Assembly: GCA_943372195.1 (NCBI GenBank)
Contig: CALRXS010000012.1
Coordinates: 1 to 64,000 of the forward strand
DNA: 64,000 nt
Direction of reading: 5' to 3'
DNA from: JAEYZM01 sp943372195
GTDB taxonomy: Bacteria > Bacteroidota > Bacteroidia > Sphingobacteriales > Sphingobacteriaceae
A program made the position numbers and the translations under genes. The notes under the pieces are model-generated. The model made no database searches. It was not told where the DNA came from and saw only the letters and a list, made by a program, of their open reading frames with translations. This document shows, in pieces, positions 1 through 8,801 of the stretch. Every line of letters begins with the position of its first letter. The first letter of the stretch is position 1.

Positions 1-597
1 CTAAATATTAAATATAAGCATAATGAGAAATGGAGTGCTTTTGCTGAGGGACAAATTAGATCACTAAAGTACTATGATCACTTTCATTATTATGAATACA
101 AAGCAGGGGTAAATTATCAATTACATAAATCATTAGTATTAACATTAGCTGCAGGTTCATATCAAACTTATAGAGAAGGTGGTAACTTTGAACTTCCGAA
201 GAATAATAATGAATTTAGATTATGGCCACAGATAAGTTTAACACAACAAATAAATAAGATTAAAATTGAGCAACGATACAGATCAGAATTAAGATTCACG
301 AGTAATGGATATAGAAACAGATTTAGATATAGGTTAGGAGTAGCATACCCCTTCGGTAAAGTCAAGAATGATTATAAGCCATATCAAGTAAGTCTAAGCA
401 ATGAATTATTTTTTACCGATAAAGAACCGTACTTTGAACGTAATAGAATTCAGGCATCATTCAATTATAGATTAAACAAACAAACATCAATAATGCTCGG
501 GTATTTACATCAATTCGACTATAAAATCAATGATGAGACAGGTAGAGATTTTTTTATGATAGGATATTATTATGAAATTTTTAGAACATATAGATAA
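1..597 (+). CDS. DUF2490-type outer-membrane protein, 3' part only
   Basis: An open frame enters from the left edge and gives 198 residues before TAA; the start lies outside the window. The protein alternates polar and aromatic residues (for example RYRLGVAYPF) and ends in a run of aromatic residues, as expected for the strands of an outer-membrane beta-barrel. The pattern resembles the DUF2490 family common in Bacteroidota, whose role is unknown. Its last 26 bases overlap the start of the downstream Crp/Fnr gene, which suggests co-transcription. The barrel assignment is fairly safe; the family name is recognition only. Confidence 0.7.
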   Translation, partial: LNIKYKHNEKWSAFAEGQIRSLKYYDHFHYYEYKAGVNYQLHKSLVLTLAAGSYQTYREGGNFELPKNNNEFRLWPQISLTQQINKIKIEQRYRSELRFTSNGYRNRFRYRLGVAYPFGKVKNDYKPYQVSLSNELFFTDKEPYFERNRIQASFNYRLNKQTSIMLGYLHQFDYKINDETGRDFFMIGYYYEIFRTYR

Positions 598-1132
598 GAT
601 ATTTCCTATAAATAACGAAGCTAAATCAGCTTTGAATGCTATCATTAAAGAAAAGCATTATTCAAAACATGATATTATTCAAAACATCAATACTAGTTGT
701 CGTACGATATATATTGTTCAGTCTGGCTGTGCAAGAATTTTTTATTATAAGGATGGTAACGATATCACCGAACACTTCGCTTTTGAAAATGAAATCATAG
801 TACGTGCCGAAAGTTTATTTTCTGGTAAGCCGGCCTCTAAAGGTATACAGGCTATAGACGATACGAGCATGCTAGCTATTGACTCTGAATCATTATTTAA
901 ATTATACGACCAATACCATGATTTAGAGCGATTGTTTAGACTAATTTTTGAAAAAGAATACGTTAATACTGTAAGAAGAATTGAAAGTTTACAGTTTAAA
1001 TCAGCAAAAGAAAGATATCTAGAACTATTAGAAAGTACTAATTACGTACAAAAAATACCCCTTAAATACATCGCTTCTTACCTAGGTATTACTCAAGTTT
1101 CACTCAGTAGAATACGTGCTGATATAAGTTAA
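572..1132 (+). CDS. Crp/Fnr-family transcriptional regulator
   Basis: This 186-residue protein has a cyclic-nucleotide-binding-like beta-roll over about residues 10-115 and a C-terminal helix-turn-helix at about 160-186 (IPLKYIASYLGITQVSLSRI), the usual layout of Crp/Fnr regulators. It is shorter than E. coli Crp, as is common for Bacteroidota members. No cysteine cluster typical of oxygen-sensing Fnr is visible. The start overlaps the upstream outer-membrane gene in another frame. An MFS transporter follows after about 65 bases and is a plausible target, but this is inference. Confidence 0.85.
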   Translation: MKFLEHIDKIFPINNEAKSALNAIIKEKHYSKHDIIQNINTSCRTIYIVQSGCARIFYYKDGNDITEHFAFENEIIVRAESLFSGKPASKGIQAIDDTSMLAIDSESLFKLYDQYHDLERLFRLIFEKEYVNTVRRIESLQFKSAKERYLELLESTNYVQKIPLKYIASYLGITQVSLSRIRADIS

Positions 1133-1199
1133 TTATTTAACATATGTAAAGTGTTTTGATTTACTAAGCACCGACATTTGTATATCAATTTTATTGAAC

Positions 1200-2717
1200 A
1201 TGAATGGAGAACAAGTAAAACTCGGACTTAAAGAAAACTGGAAGCAATTTACTTTGCTTGTTGTTATCAATGCCTTTGTAGGTGGAATGATTGGCATGGA
1301 GAGAAGTATTTTCCCGCAATTTGCAGAGTCTGTATTTGGCATAGCTTCTAAAACAGCAATACTCTCTTTTATCATCGCATTCGGAATTTCAAAAGCAATA
1401 GCCAATTATTATACTGGCAAACTCGCAAATAAATACGGTCGTAAAAATTTATTATTGTTTGGCTGGATAATAGCCTTTCCAATACCTTTCATGTTAATGT
1501 TAGCACCATCTTGGAATTGGGTAATTGCAGCAAATATATTATTAGGGATTTCACAGGGTTTAACCTGGAGCAGCACAGTAGTAATGAAGATTGATTTAGT
1601 GGGTGAAAAAAATAGAGGCTTTGCGATGGGCTTGAATGAGTTCGCTGGGTATTTCGCAGTAGGCATTATTGCTTTTCTAAGTGCATTTGTTGCCAATAAA
1701 TATGGCATTAGCCCCTACCCTTTCTTTATAGGAGTATTTATTTCAATCGTCGGCTTTTTACTAACTCTAATATGGCTGAAGGATACTCAAGCATTTGTTA
1801 AGAAAGAAAGTGAATCGAATTCAGTTAAGGCTCTCAATAATGTATTTATAGATACTACTTTTAAGAATAAGACATTGAGTTCGGTGACACAAGCCGGATT
1901 AGTAAATAATTTAAACGACGGTATGATTTGGGGTTTATTACCCATTTTGCTTTTATCATTGAATTTCAATAATGAAAACATAGGAATTATAACTGCTGTA
2001 TACCCTACTGTGTGGGGAATCTCACAACTTTTCACGGGTAAAATGGCAGATCATTTTTCTAAAAAATCAATGTTGTTTTGGGGGATGTTAGTACAAGGCA
2101 TTGCAATTCTATTACTTGCATTCAGTAGAGATTTTTTTATATTAATTAGTTTATCAGCAATATTAGGCTTAGGCACAGCCTTAGTTTATCCGACTTTTCT
2201 AACCAGCATTGCCGCAGCTACCTCTGCTCAACAAAGAGCTGAAAGCATTGGAACATTTAGGCTTTGGAGAGATCTTGGTTATGCCATTGGTGCATTGATA
2301 TCGGGGCTAACAGCAGATATGTTCGGACTCACTTATGCAATAATATTAATTGCAGTATTAACTATTATTTCGGCATTAATTATTAAAGTTAGAATGCCAG
2401 AAGATATATCAATTGAAAAGGAATGTATAAATGTTGATGAAGTACAAGATGAAATTCAAAGGCATCATAAAATACAAGTGATTGATGTAAGATCTAAGGA
2501 AGAATTTGAACAAGCTCATATACCTATTGCTATAAATATATCTATACAGGATCTTCCTAATAATTTAAATACATTAGATAAGAATACTCAGTATATTACT
2601 GCCTGTGGGAAAGGTGGTGGAAGATCAAGTGATGCATCAAAAATTCTAAAAGAAAAGGGCTTTAAGTCGTATTGGTTATGCGGTGGAACTAACAAATGGC
2701 TGAATATTCAAAATTAA
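1200..2717 (+). CDS. MFS transporter fused to a C-terminal rhodanese domain
   Basis: ATG at 1200 is preferred over the in-frame TTG at 1194, giving 505 residues. Residues 1-400 form a twelve-helix major facilitator permease with the loop signature GKLANKYGRKN. Residues from about 415 form a rhodanese domain (VIDVRSKEEFEQAHIPIAIN) with an active-site cysteine in CGKGGGRS. That loop is C-X5-R, one residue longer than the usual six-residue sulfurtransferase loop. The substrate cannot be read from the sequence. The fusion suggests export or import coupled to a sulfur-containing or thiol-reactive compound; this is inference. Confidence 0.85.
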   Translation: MNGEQVKLGLKENWKQFTLLVVINAFVGGMIGMERSIFPQFAESVFGIASKTAILSFIIAFGISKAIANYYTGKLANKYGRKNLLLFGWIIAFPIPFMLMLAPSWNWVIAANILLGISQGLTWSSTVVMKIDLVGEKNRGFAMGLNEFAGYFAVGIIAFLSAFVANKYGISPYPFFIGVFISIVGFLLTLIWLKDTQAFVKKESESNSVKALNNVFIDTTFKNKTLSSVTQAGLVNNLNDGMIWGLLPILLLSLNFNNENIGIITAVYPTVWGISQLFTGKMADHFSKKSMLFWGMLVQGIAILLLAFSRDFFILISLSAILGLGTALVYPTFLTSIAAATSAQQRAESIGTFRLWRDLGYAIGALISGLTADMFGLTYAIILIAVLTIISALIIKVRMPEDISIEKECINVDEVQDEIQRHHKIQVIDVRSKEEFEQAHIPIAINISIQDLPNNLNTLDKNTQYITACGKGGGRSSDASKILKEKGFKSYWLCGGTNKWLNIQN

Positions 2718-2756
2718 TTAAAGAATTCTAAACAATTTTCATTGAATTAATCTTAT

Positions 2757-4247
2757 ATGTGTTCAATGAAAACTGCATCAGTTATATTCCCACATCAACT
2801 CTTCAAAGAAAGTAATCTATTGAATGCTACTTCGAAGGTTTACCTAGTCGAGGAACATCTGTTATTCAAACAATACAATTTTCATAAACAAAAAATTGCT
2901 TTTCATAGAGCAAGTATGAAATTCTATGAAGGGTACTTAAATCAAAAAGGACTAAGTGTTGAATATATAGAATCAGCTCAAGAAGAATCAGACATCCGAA
3001 AACTTGTAATAAATCTTCATGAACAAGAATACACATCAATACATGTGATCGACCCAGTTGATGATTGGTTATCTAAAAGAATAAAAAAGACTTGTGATCA
3101 ATTAAAAATAGAATTAATAATTCACGAGTCACCAATGTTTATTAATACTAATGATGATCTAAAACATTTTTTCAATCCAAATAAAAAACGTTTTTTTCAG
3201 ACTGAATTCTATAAACAAGAAAGAATAAAAAGAAATATTTTGATGGATGATGCGAATCAACCAATCGGTGGGCAATGGACGTATGATGTAGAGAACAGGA
3301 AAAAATATCCGAAAAATAAAGTAGTTGTTGAATGTAAGTATCCAAGTCGAAATAAATATTCCATTGAAGCTATTCAATATGTTGAAGAAATTTTCAAAAA
3401 TAATTTAGGCGAACTTTCTGAAATTATTAATTACCCCAATACATTCGAAGAAGCAGAGAATTGGTTTAAGCAATTTTTAAAAGAGCGAATGAATGAGTTT
3501 GGTATTTATGAAGATGCTATACTACAAAATGAAATTCTTATAAATCACAGCTTGATAAGTCCGCTGTTGAACGCCGGACTCTTAACTCCACAATTCATAG
3601 TTGATGAAACTTTAAAATATTGCCATCAAAACAATATACCTATAAATTCTACTGAAGGGTTCATTCGTCAGATTATTGGTTGGCGAGAATTTATTAGAGG
3701 TGTTTATTTAGTTAAAGGTTCTGAAGAGCGAACAAAAAATTTCTGGCAGTTCAAAAGAAAAATTCCGAAGAGTTTTTACGATGGTACAACAGGCATTGCG
3801 CCAATAGATATTACTATAAAAAAGATTTTAAAAACAGGCTATTGTCATCACATAGAACGATTGATGGTATTAGGTAATTTCATGTTATTATGCGAGTTCG
3901 ACCCAGATGAAGTATACCGATGGTTCATGGAATTTTTCATTGATGCTTATGATTGGGTGATGGTAACAAATATTTACGGTATGAGTCAGTTTGCAGATGG
4001 GGGCTTGATGTCAACAAAACCTTATGTTGGGGGTAGTAATTATTTAATGAAGATGAGTGATTACCCAAAAGGAGAATGGCAAGAAATATGGGATGCATTA
4101 TTTTGGAGATTTCTAGATGTTCACCGTGAAGTTTTTTTGAAGAACCCTAGATTAGGAATGCTTGTAAAAACCTATGATAAATGGCCAGAAGAAAAAAAGA
4201 ATTCGCTTAGAACAAATGCCGAAAAATTTCTAGCTACTAGCTACTAG
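2757..4247 (+). CDS. Cryptochrome/photolyase of the PhrB-like lineage lacking Fe-S cysteines
   Basis: The 496-residue protein starts with an antenna-type Rossmann domain (ASVIFPHQLF). Its helical FAD domain carries the lineage signatures GFIRQIIGWREFIRG (301-315), HHIERLMVLGNFML (364-377) and NIYGMSQFADGG (405-416), which belong to bacterial PhrB-like (6-4) photolyases. In canonical members MSDY is followed by a cysteine-rich loop binding a [4Fe-4S] cluster. Here MSDY (433-436) runs into PKGEWQEIWDALFWRF, so the loop is shortened and no ligand cysteine remains. A start at ATG 2766 is equally possible. The last five codons and the stop lie in a CTAGCTA repeat array. Confidence 0.85.
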   Translation: MCSMKTASVIFPHQLFKESNLLNATSKVYLVEEHLLFKQYNFHKQKIAFHRASMKFYEGYLNQKGLSVEYIESAQEESDIRKLVINLHEQEYTSIHVIDPVDDWLSKRIKKTCDQLKIELIIHESPMFINTNDDLKHFFNPNKKRFFQTEFYKQERIKRNILMDDANQPIGGQWTYDVENRKKYPKNKVVVECKYPSRNKYSIEAIQYVEEIFKNNLGELSEIINYPNTFEEAENWFKQFLKERMNEFGIYEDAILQNEILINHSLISPLLNAGLLTPQFIVDETLKYCHQNNIPINSTEGFIRQIIGWREFIRGVYLVKGSEERTKNFWQFKRKIPKSFYDGTTGIAPIDITIKKILKTGYCHHIERLMVLGNFMLLCEFDPDEVYRWFMEFFIDAYDWVMVTNIYGMSQFADGGLMSTKPYVGGSNYLMKMSDYPKGEWQEIWDALFWRFLDVHREVFLKNPRLGMLVKTYDKWPEEKKNSLRTNAEKFLATSY

Positions 4248-4260
4248 CTACTGCTAACTA
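4230..4260. repeat. Heptamer array, CTAGCTA type
   Basis: About four 7-base units (CTAGCTA three times, then CTGCTAA). The array begins inside the photolyase gene and provides its final codons and TAG stop, then runs to just before the pdxJ promoter. The same unit recurs at 4984-5040. Confidence 0.8.
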
Positions 4261-4266
4261 ATTCTA

Positions 4267-4274
4267 TATCTTTG
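4267..4274 (+). promoter_or_regulatory. TAnnTTTG -7 promoter box of pdxJ
   Basis: TATCTTTG matches the Bacteroidota -7 consensus TAnnTTTG. Only four bases separate it from the ATG at 4279, so the transcript should be leaderless or nearly so. Confidence 0.65.
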
Positions 4275-4278
4275 CAAC

Positions 4279-5001
4279 ATGGCAAGACTCTCAGTAAACA
4301 TTAATAAAATAGCAACTATTCGTAACGCCAGAGGTGGTAATAACCCAGATTTAATAAAATTCGCTATAGACTGCGAAAATTATGGTGCTCAAGGAATTAC
4401 AGTTCACCCTAGGCCTGATGAGAGACATATTCGTTATTCGGATGTCTATGAATTAAAGAAAGTTGTCAAAACTGAATTCAACATAGAAGGTAACCCTAAA
4501 GAAACTAAATTCGTCGACTTGGTACTTGCTAACAAACCCGAACAAGTCACATTAGTTCCAGATGCTGAGAATCAGTTAACTTCTAACCATGGATGGGATA
4601 CTATAAAACATGCAGAATATTTAAAGTCGATTATAAAAAAGTTTAAATCTGCAGGTATACGTGTTTCAATTTTCGTTGACCCTGTAGCCGATATGGTAAA
4701 AGCTGCTGCTGATACAGGCACCGATAGAATTGAATTATATACAGAGAGTTACGCGAAGCAATATCATAGCAATAAAGAACTAGCAATTCTCCCCTACCAA
4801 GAAGCTGCTAAAATAGCAAATGCCTTAGGCTTAGGTATAAACGCTGGGCATGATTTAGACTTAGAAAATTTAGCTTACCTCAATCAAAACATTATAGGAC
4901 TAAATGAGGTTTCTATTGGGCATGCATTAATATGTGATGCCTTGTACTATGGAATAGAGAATACTATACAGATGTACCTAAAACTAGTTACCAGTAACTA
5001 G
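4279..5001 (+). CDS. pdxJ: Pyridoxine 5'-phosphate synthase
   Basis: PdxJ condenses 1-deoxyxylulose 5-phosphate with 3-amino-2-oxopropyl phosphate to pyridoxine 5'-phosphate in the cytoplasm. The 240-residue TIM barrel has the family signatures LSVNINKIATIRNARGG at the N-terminus, GITVHPRPDERHI at about 38-50, and GLGINAGHDLDLENL and NEVSIGHALI near the C-terminus. Length is standard. The final residues LVTSN and the stop are encoded by a CTAGTTA-type heptamer array. The downstream gene gcvP makes a pyridoxal-phosphate enzyme, but it has its own promoter. Confidence 0.95.
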   Translation: MARLSVNINKIATIRNARGGNNPDLIKFAIDCENYGAQGITVHPRPDERHIRYSDVYELKKVVKTEFNIEGNPKETKFVDLVLANKPEQVTLVPDAENQLTSNHGWDTIKHAEYLKSIIKKFKSAGIRVSIFVDPVADMVKAAADTGTDRIELYTESYAKQYHSNKELAILPYQEAAKIANALGLGINAGHDLDLENLAYLNQNIIGLNEVSIGHALICDALYYGIENTIQMYLKLVTSN

Positions 5002-5040
5002 TAACTAGTAGCTAGACTAGTTACTAGCTACTAGCTACTG
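4984..5040. repeat. Palindromic heptamer array, CTAGTTA/CTAGCTA type
   Basis: Eight degenerate 7-base units. The left half (CTAGTTACCAGTAACTAG) and the right half (CTAGTTACTAGCTACTAG) are largely reverse complements, so the array can fold into a hairpin downstream of pdxJ. It overlaps the last six codons of pdxJ, including the stop. Confidence 0.8.
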
Positions 5041-5054
5041 AAAACTTTTTTTAC

Positions 5055-5062
5055 TATCTTTG
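5055..5062 (+). promoter_or_regulatory. TAnnTTTG -7 promoter box of gcvP
   Basis: TATCTTTG lies 19 bases before the gcvP ATG and directly after the heptamer array. No convincing -33 element was seen. Confidence 0.55.
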
Positions 5063-5081
5063 CGAACCATTTTAATCATAC

Positions 5082-7946
5082 ATGAACTTAGATATTCTTT
5101 ACCAAGAAGCATTCGAAAACAGACACATTGCGCCGAATGCAGAAGACACAAAAACAATGTTGGAAACTGTAGGTGTTAACACACTAGATCAGCTGATTGA
5201 AGAGACAGTGCCAGCAAAAATTAGATTAAAAAACCCTTTAAATTTACCCCAAGCCCTTTCAGAATTTGACTACCTAAACAATTTGAGGATAACTGCTTCG
5301 AAGAACAAGGTGTTTAAATCATACATCGGACAAGGATATTACGATACCATTACTCCGGGTGTAATTCAAAGAAATATTTTAGAGAATCCAGGATGGTACA
5401 CACAATATACTCCCTACCAAGCTGAAATTGCACAAGGTCGATTACAAGCATTGTTAAATTACCAAACGATGGTGATGGATTTAACAGGGATGGAAATTGC
5501 TAATGCTTCATTACTAGATGAAGGTACTGCAGCTGCTGAAGCGATGTTCATGCAATACTCTACTCGTAAAAATGATAATGCAAATGTCTTCTTTGTTTCA
5601 GAACATGTATTACCACAAACAATTGATATTTTAAAAACTCGTTCAAACCCATTGGGTATTGAATTATTAATAGGCAATCACGAAACGGTATCATTAAACG
5701 AAAACATATTTGGTGCAATCGTTCAATACCCTGCTGGTAATGGTGAAGTATTTAATTACAAAGCATTCGCAGAAAAATGTCATGCATTAAATATTAAATT
5801 AACAGTTGCTGCAGACATATTAAGTTTAACTTTATTAGCACCTCCTTCAGAGTTTGGTGCTGACATAGTTGTAGGTTCATCTCAACGTTTTGGTATACCA
5901 ATGGGTTACGGCGGTCCGCATGCTGCATTTTTCGCCACAAAAGATGAATACAAGCGTTCAATGCCGGGTCGTATTATCGGTGTAACAATTGATGCTCAGA
6001 ATAACCAAGCATTGCGTATGGCTTTACAAACAAGAGAGCAACACATCCGTAGAGATAAAGCAACTTCAAATATTTGTACTGCTCAAGCTTTATTAGCAAT
6101 TATGGCTGGTATGTATGCAGTTTATCATGGCCCAACAGGATTGAAAAAAATTGCAGGTCGAGTTCATGGCTTAACTGTAAGTTTAGCAAAAGCTTTGACA
6201 GACTTGGGTTATAAAGTTGAAAACAAAAATTACTTCGACACAATTCAAATTCACGCAGGAGAAAAGTTAGCGTCAATTAAAAAAGATGCTGTCGACAAAG
6301 AAATGAATTTCAGATATGATGGAGAGTATGTTTATATATCATTAGATGAAACGACAAATTTAAATGATGTTAAAACTATCACTCATATATTTGCACGCAT
6401 CATTGGTAAGTCAGTAAATGAGCTTAACTTCAGTTCAACAGTATCAGAGAATTTAGGTTCTACTAACATCCGAAGTTCAGAAATATTAACACACCCAATC
6501 TTCAACTCATACCATTCAGAGCATGAGATGTTGCGTTATATAAAATCATTAGAAGCAAAAGATCTTTCTTTATGTCACTCAATGATTGCTTTAGGTTCAT
6601 GTACTATGAAGTTAAATGCAACAACTGAGATGATACCAGTAACATGGCCTGAATTTGGTAAGCTACACCCATTCGCACCAAGCGATCAGGTAGGTGGCTA
6701 TATGCAAATTTTTGATGAGTTAGAAAAAGCTTTGTGTGAGATCACTGGATTTTATGCAATGAGCTTACAGCCGAATGCAGGCGCACAAGGTGAGTACGCT
6801 GGATTAATGGTAATTCGTGAATACTTAAAAGATAAAGGCGAAGGACATCGTAATGTAGCATTGATACCTTCATCGGCACATGGTACAAACCCTGCATCAG
6901 CAGCAATGGCCGGATTTAAAATTGTAGTTACGAAATGTGATGAAAAGGGTAATATCGATATTGAAGATTTACGTGCAAAAGCAATTGAGCATAAAGATGA
7001 TTTAGCATGCTTGATGGTAACTTACCCATCAACACACGGTGTATTCGAAGAATCAATTCAAGAAATTTGTGCAATCGTTCATGAATTTGGTGGTCAAGTT
7101 TATATGGATGGTGCTAATATGAATGCACAAGTGGGCTTAACATCACCAGCAAATATAGGTGCTGATGTTTGTCACTTGAACTTACATAAAACATTCTGTA
7201 TACCACATGGTGGCGGTGGCCCTGGTATGGGTCCGATCGGTGTTGCTAAACATTTAGCTCCATTCTTACCAGGTCATGCGATAATAAGAACAGGTGGTGA
7301 AAAGGCAATACCAGCAGTATCTGCTGCACCTTGGGGTTCAGCAAGCATTTTATTAATCTCACATGCATACATCGCAATGATGGGTGGCGAGGGATTAACG
7401 AATGCTACCAAATACGCAATCTTAAATGCAAACTATATTAAAGCAAGATTAGAAAATCATTACCCAGTGTTGTATTCAGGTTCGAACGGACGTTGTGCTC
7501 ACGAGATGATTTTAGATTGTCGCTCGTTTAAGAATGCAGGTATTGAAGTGACTGATATAGCGAAGAGATTGATGGACTATGGTTTCCATGCTCCTACTGT
7601 TTCTTTCCCAGTTGCAGGTACAGTGATGATAGAACCTACAGAATCAGAGCCTAAGTCAGAATTAGATCGTTTCTGCGATGCTATGATTGCCATTAGAAAT
7701 GAAATTACAGAAGTAGAGAATGGCTCAGTTGATAAATCAGATAACGTATTGAAAAATGCCCCACATACTGCAGCTGTAATTACAGGTAATGAATGGTCAC
7801 ATGCATATACACGTCAGAAGGCAGCTTACCCATTATCATGGGTTAAGAACAATAAATTCTGGCCTTCAGTTGCGAGAGTTAACGATACTTACGGCGATAG
7901 AACATTAGTTTGCGCTTGTCCGCCGATCGAAAGTTATGTTGAATAA
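5082..7946 (+). CDS. gcvP: Glycine dehydrogenase (decarboxylating), P protein
   Basis: The P protein of the glycine cleavage system decarboxylates glycine and passes the aminomethyl group to the lipoyl arm of H protein. The 954-residue length is that of the single-chain form. The N-terminal half has the HIAPNAEDTKTML opening and YYDTITPGVIQRNILENPGWYT. The C-terminal half has the PLP site HLNLHKTFCIPHGGGGPG with the Schiff-base lysine at about residue 703. The T, H and L genes are not adjacent. Lipoyl synthase (lipA) occurs elsewhere in this window and is needed for the H protein. A hairpin terminator follows. Confidence 0.97.
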   Translation: MNLDILYQEAFENRHIAPNAEDTKTMLETVGVNTLDQLIEETVPAKIRLKNPLNLPQALSEFDYLNNLRITASKNKVFKSYIGQGYYDTITPGVIQRNILENPGWYTQYTPYQAEIAQGRLQALLNYQTMVMDLTGMEIANASLLDEGTAAAEAMFMQYSTRKNDNANVFFVSEHVLPQTIDILKTRSNPLGIELLIGNHETVSLNENIFGAIVQYPAGNGEVFNYKAFAEKCHALNIKLTVAADILSLTLLAPPSEFGADIVVGSSQRFGIPMGYGGPHAAFFATKDEYKRSMPGRIIGVTIDAQNNQALRMALQTREQHIRRDKATSNICTAQALLAIMAGMYAVYHGPTGLKKIAGRVHGLTVSLAKALTDLGYKVENKNYFDTIQIHAGEKLASIKKDAVDKEMNFRYDGEYVYISLDETTNLNDVKTITHIFARIIGKSVNELNFSSTVSENLGSTNIRSSEILTHPIFNSYHSEHEMLRYIKSLEAKDLSLCHSMIALGSCTMKLNATTEMIPVTWPEFGKLHPFAPSDQVGGYMQIFDELEKALCEITGFYAMSLQPNAGAQGEYAGLMVIREYLKDKGEGHRNVALIPSSAHGTNPASAAMAGFKIVVTKCDEKGNIDIEDLRAKAIEHKDDLACLMVTYPSTHGVFEESIQEICAIVHEFGGQVYMDGANMNAQVGLTSPANIGADVCHLNLHKTFCIPHGGGGPGMGPIGVAKHLAPFLPGHAIIRTGGEKAIPAVSAAPWGSASILLISHAYIAMMGGEGLTNATKYAILNANYIKARLENHYPVLYSGSNGRCAHEMILDCRSFKNAGIEVTDIAKRLMDYGFHAPTVSFPVAGTVMIEPTESEPKSELDRFCDAMIAIRNEITEVENGSVDKSDNVLKNAPHTAAVITGNEWSHAYTRQKAAYPLSWVKNNKFWPSVARVNDTYGDRTLVCACPPIESYVE

Positions 7947-7973
7947 TTTTTCAAATAAAATATAATATATTTG

Positions 7974-8010
7974 AGAGGTGTCTGTTATACAGATACCTCT
8001 TTATTTTTTA
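7974..8010 (+). terminator. Rho-independent terminator after gcvP
   Basis: AGAGGTGTCTG and CAGATACCTCT form an 11-base stem with one G-U pair around a 5-base loop, followed by a T-rich tract (TTATTTTTTA). Confidence 0.8.
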
Positions 8011-8025
8011 AAAGATACTTGACCT

Positions 8026-8697
8026 ATGCGTATAGCGATTTTAGTTTTATTATTCGGACTTATTGTAAGTTCAACTTATGCTCAAGACTCAACAAAAAAA
8101 GCAAAACAAAAAGAAGTGGACGTTGTGGAGGTTTATGTTCCACCAGTAAGAAACGGACTTTCAGAGTATAAGTTAGACAACAAAAACTCTGAAATCAGAT
8201 GGAACGTAAATACTACGAAAGGCCCACAGAACGGTACCATCCAGCTTAGAAGTGGTAGATTATTTTTCAAAAACAAAGATTTGGTTTCAGCCATTTTTAA
8301 TATGGACATGAATACTGTTACCATTAGTTCATTGCCACCAGGCGTATTGAGTATGCAAGCAATGAATTTTTTAAAATCGAAAGATTTTCTAGATATATAT
8401 GCTCATAACAGTGCAATTTTAGAAATTACAACATCTAAAAAAATCGCTACAGATAGATATCAAGTGGGTGGGTATTTAACTATAAAAGGCATAAAAAGAC
8501 CTATGAATTTTGTTATTGAAGGTGCTTTGAATGAAAACGGATTTGATGGTAAGGCCTTAGATATACAAGTGAATAGAGAAGAATTTAATATCGCAACATC
8601 ACAAGCAAGTCTCTCAAACGATTCTAAAGAACAAATAAGTAGTTCAGTAGAACCTAGGTTCTTTATCAGCGTATTCATAAAGGCAATCAAAAAATAA
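8026..8697 (+). CDS. YceI-family periplasmic protein
   Basis: A signal peptide (cleavage after about residue 19, STYA-Q) is followed by a YceI lipocalin-like domain from about residue 50. The domain shows the typical opening YKLDNKNSEIRWN, the FNMDMNTVTI strand, a KDFLDIYAH segment and GGYLTIKGIKRPMNF. YceI proteins are exported beta-barrels thought to carry isoprenoid-like lipids; the ligand here is unknown. A second YceI gene follows on the same strand. The residue stretch 20-45 is charged and looks like a linker. Confidence 0.85.
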   Translation: MRIAILVLLFGLIVSSTYAQDSTKKAKQKEVDVVEVYVPPVRNGLSEYKLDNKNSEIRWNVNTTKGPQNGTIQLRSGRLFFKNKDLVSAIFNMDMNTVTISSLPPGVLSMQAMNFLKSKDFLDIYAHNSAILEITTSKKIATDRYQVGGYLTIKGIKRPMNFVIEGALNENGFDGKALDIQVNREEFNIATSQASLSNDSKEQISSSVEPRFFISVFIKAIKK

Positions 8698-8772
8698 TAT
8701 ACTCATTTATAGCTACTTATAAATATTATTAGGTTTCATAAAACTATTTTTCGTTTATATATGTTTAAACAT

Positions 8773-8780
8773 TAATTTTG
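8773..8780 (+). promoter_or_regulatory. TAnnTTTG -7 promoter box of second YceI gene
   Basis: TAATTTTG fits the -7 consensus and sits 21 bases before the ATG at 8802. It supports that start over an in-frame TTG at 8778, which would fall inside the promoter. Confidence 0.6.
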
Positions 8781-8801
8781 TACTTAAATTTTAAAAACAT
8801 T

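Noticed and set aside
2757..4247. Horizontal transfer of the photolyase
   Set aside because: Its base and codon use look like those of its neighbours, and no mobile element flanks it; loss of the cluster ligands alone is not evidence of transfer.
4984..5040. CRISPR-like array
   Set aside because: Units are only seven bases and contiguous, with no spacers of regular length and no cas genes in the window.
7971..8171. Open frame of 66 codons overlapping the terminator after gcvP and the start of the first YceI gene
   Set aside because: It begins inside a terminator hairpin and its sequence is a shadow of the YceI gene in another frame.
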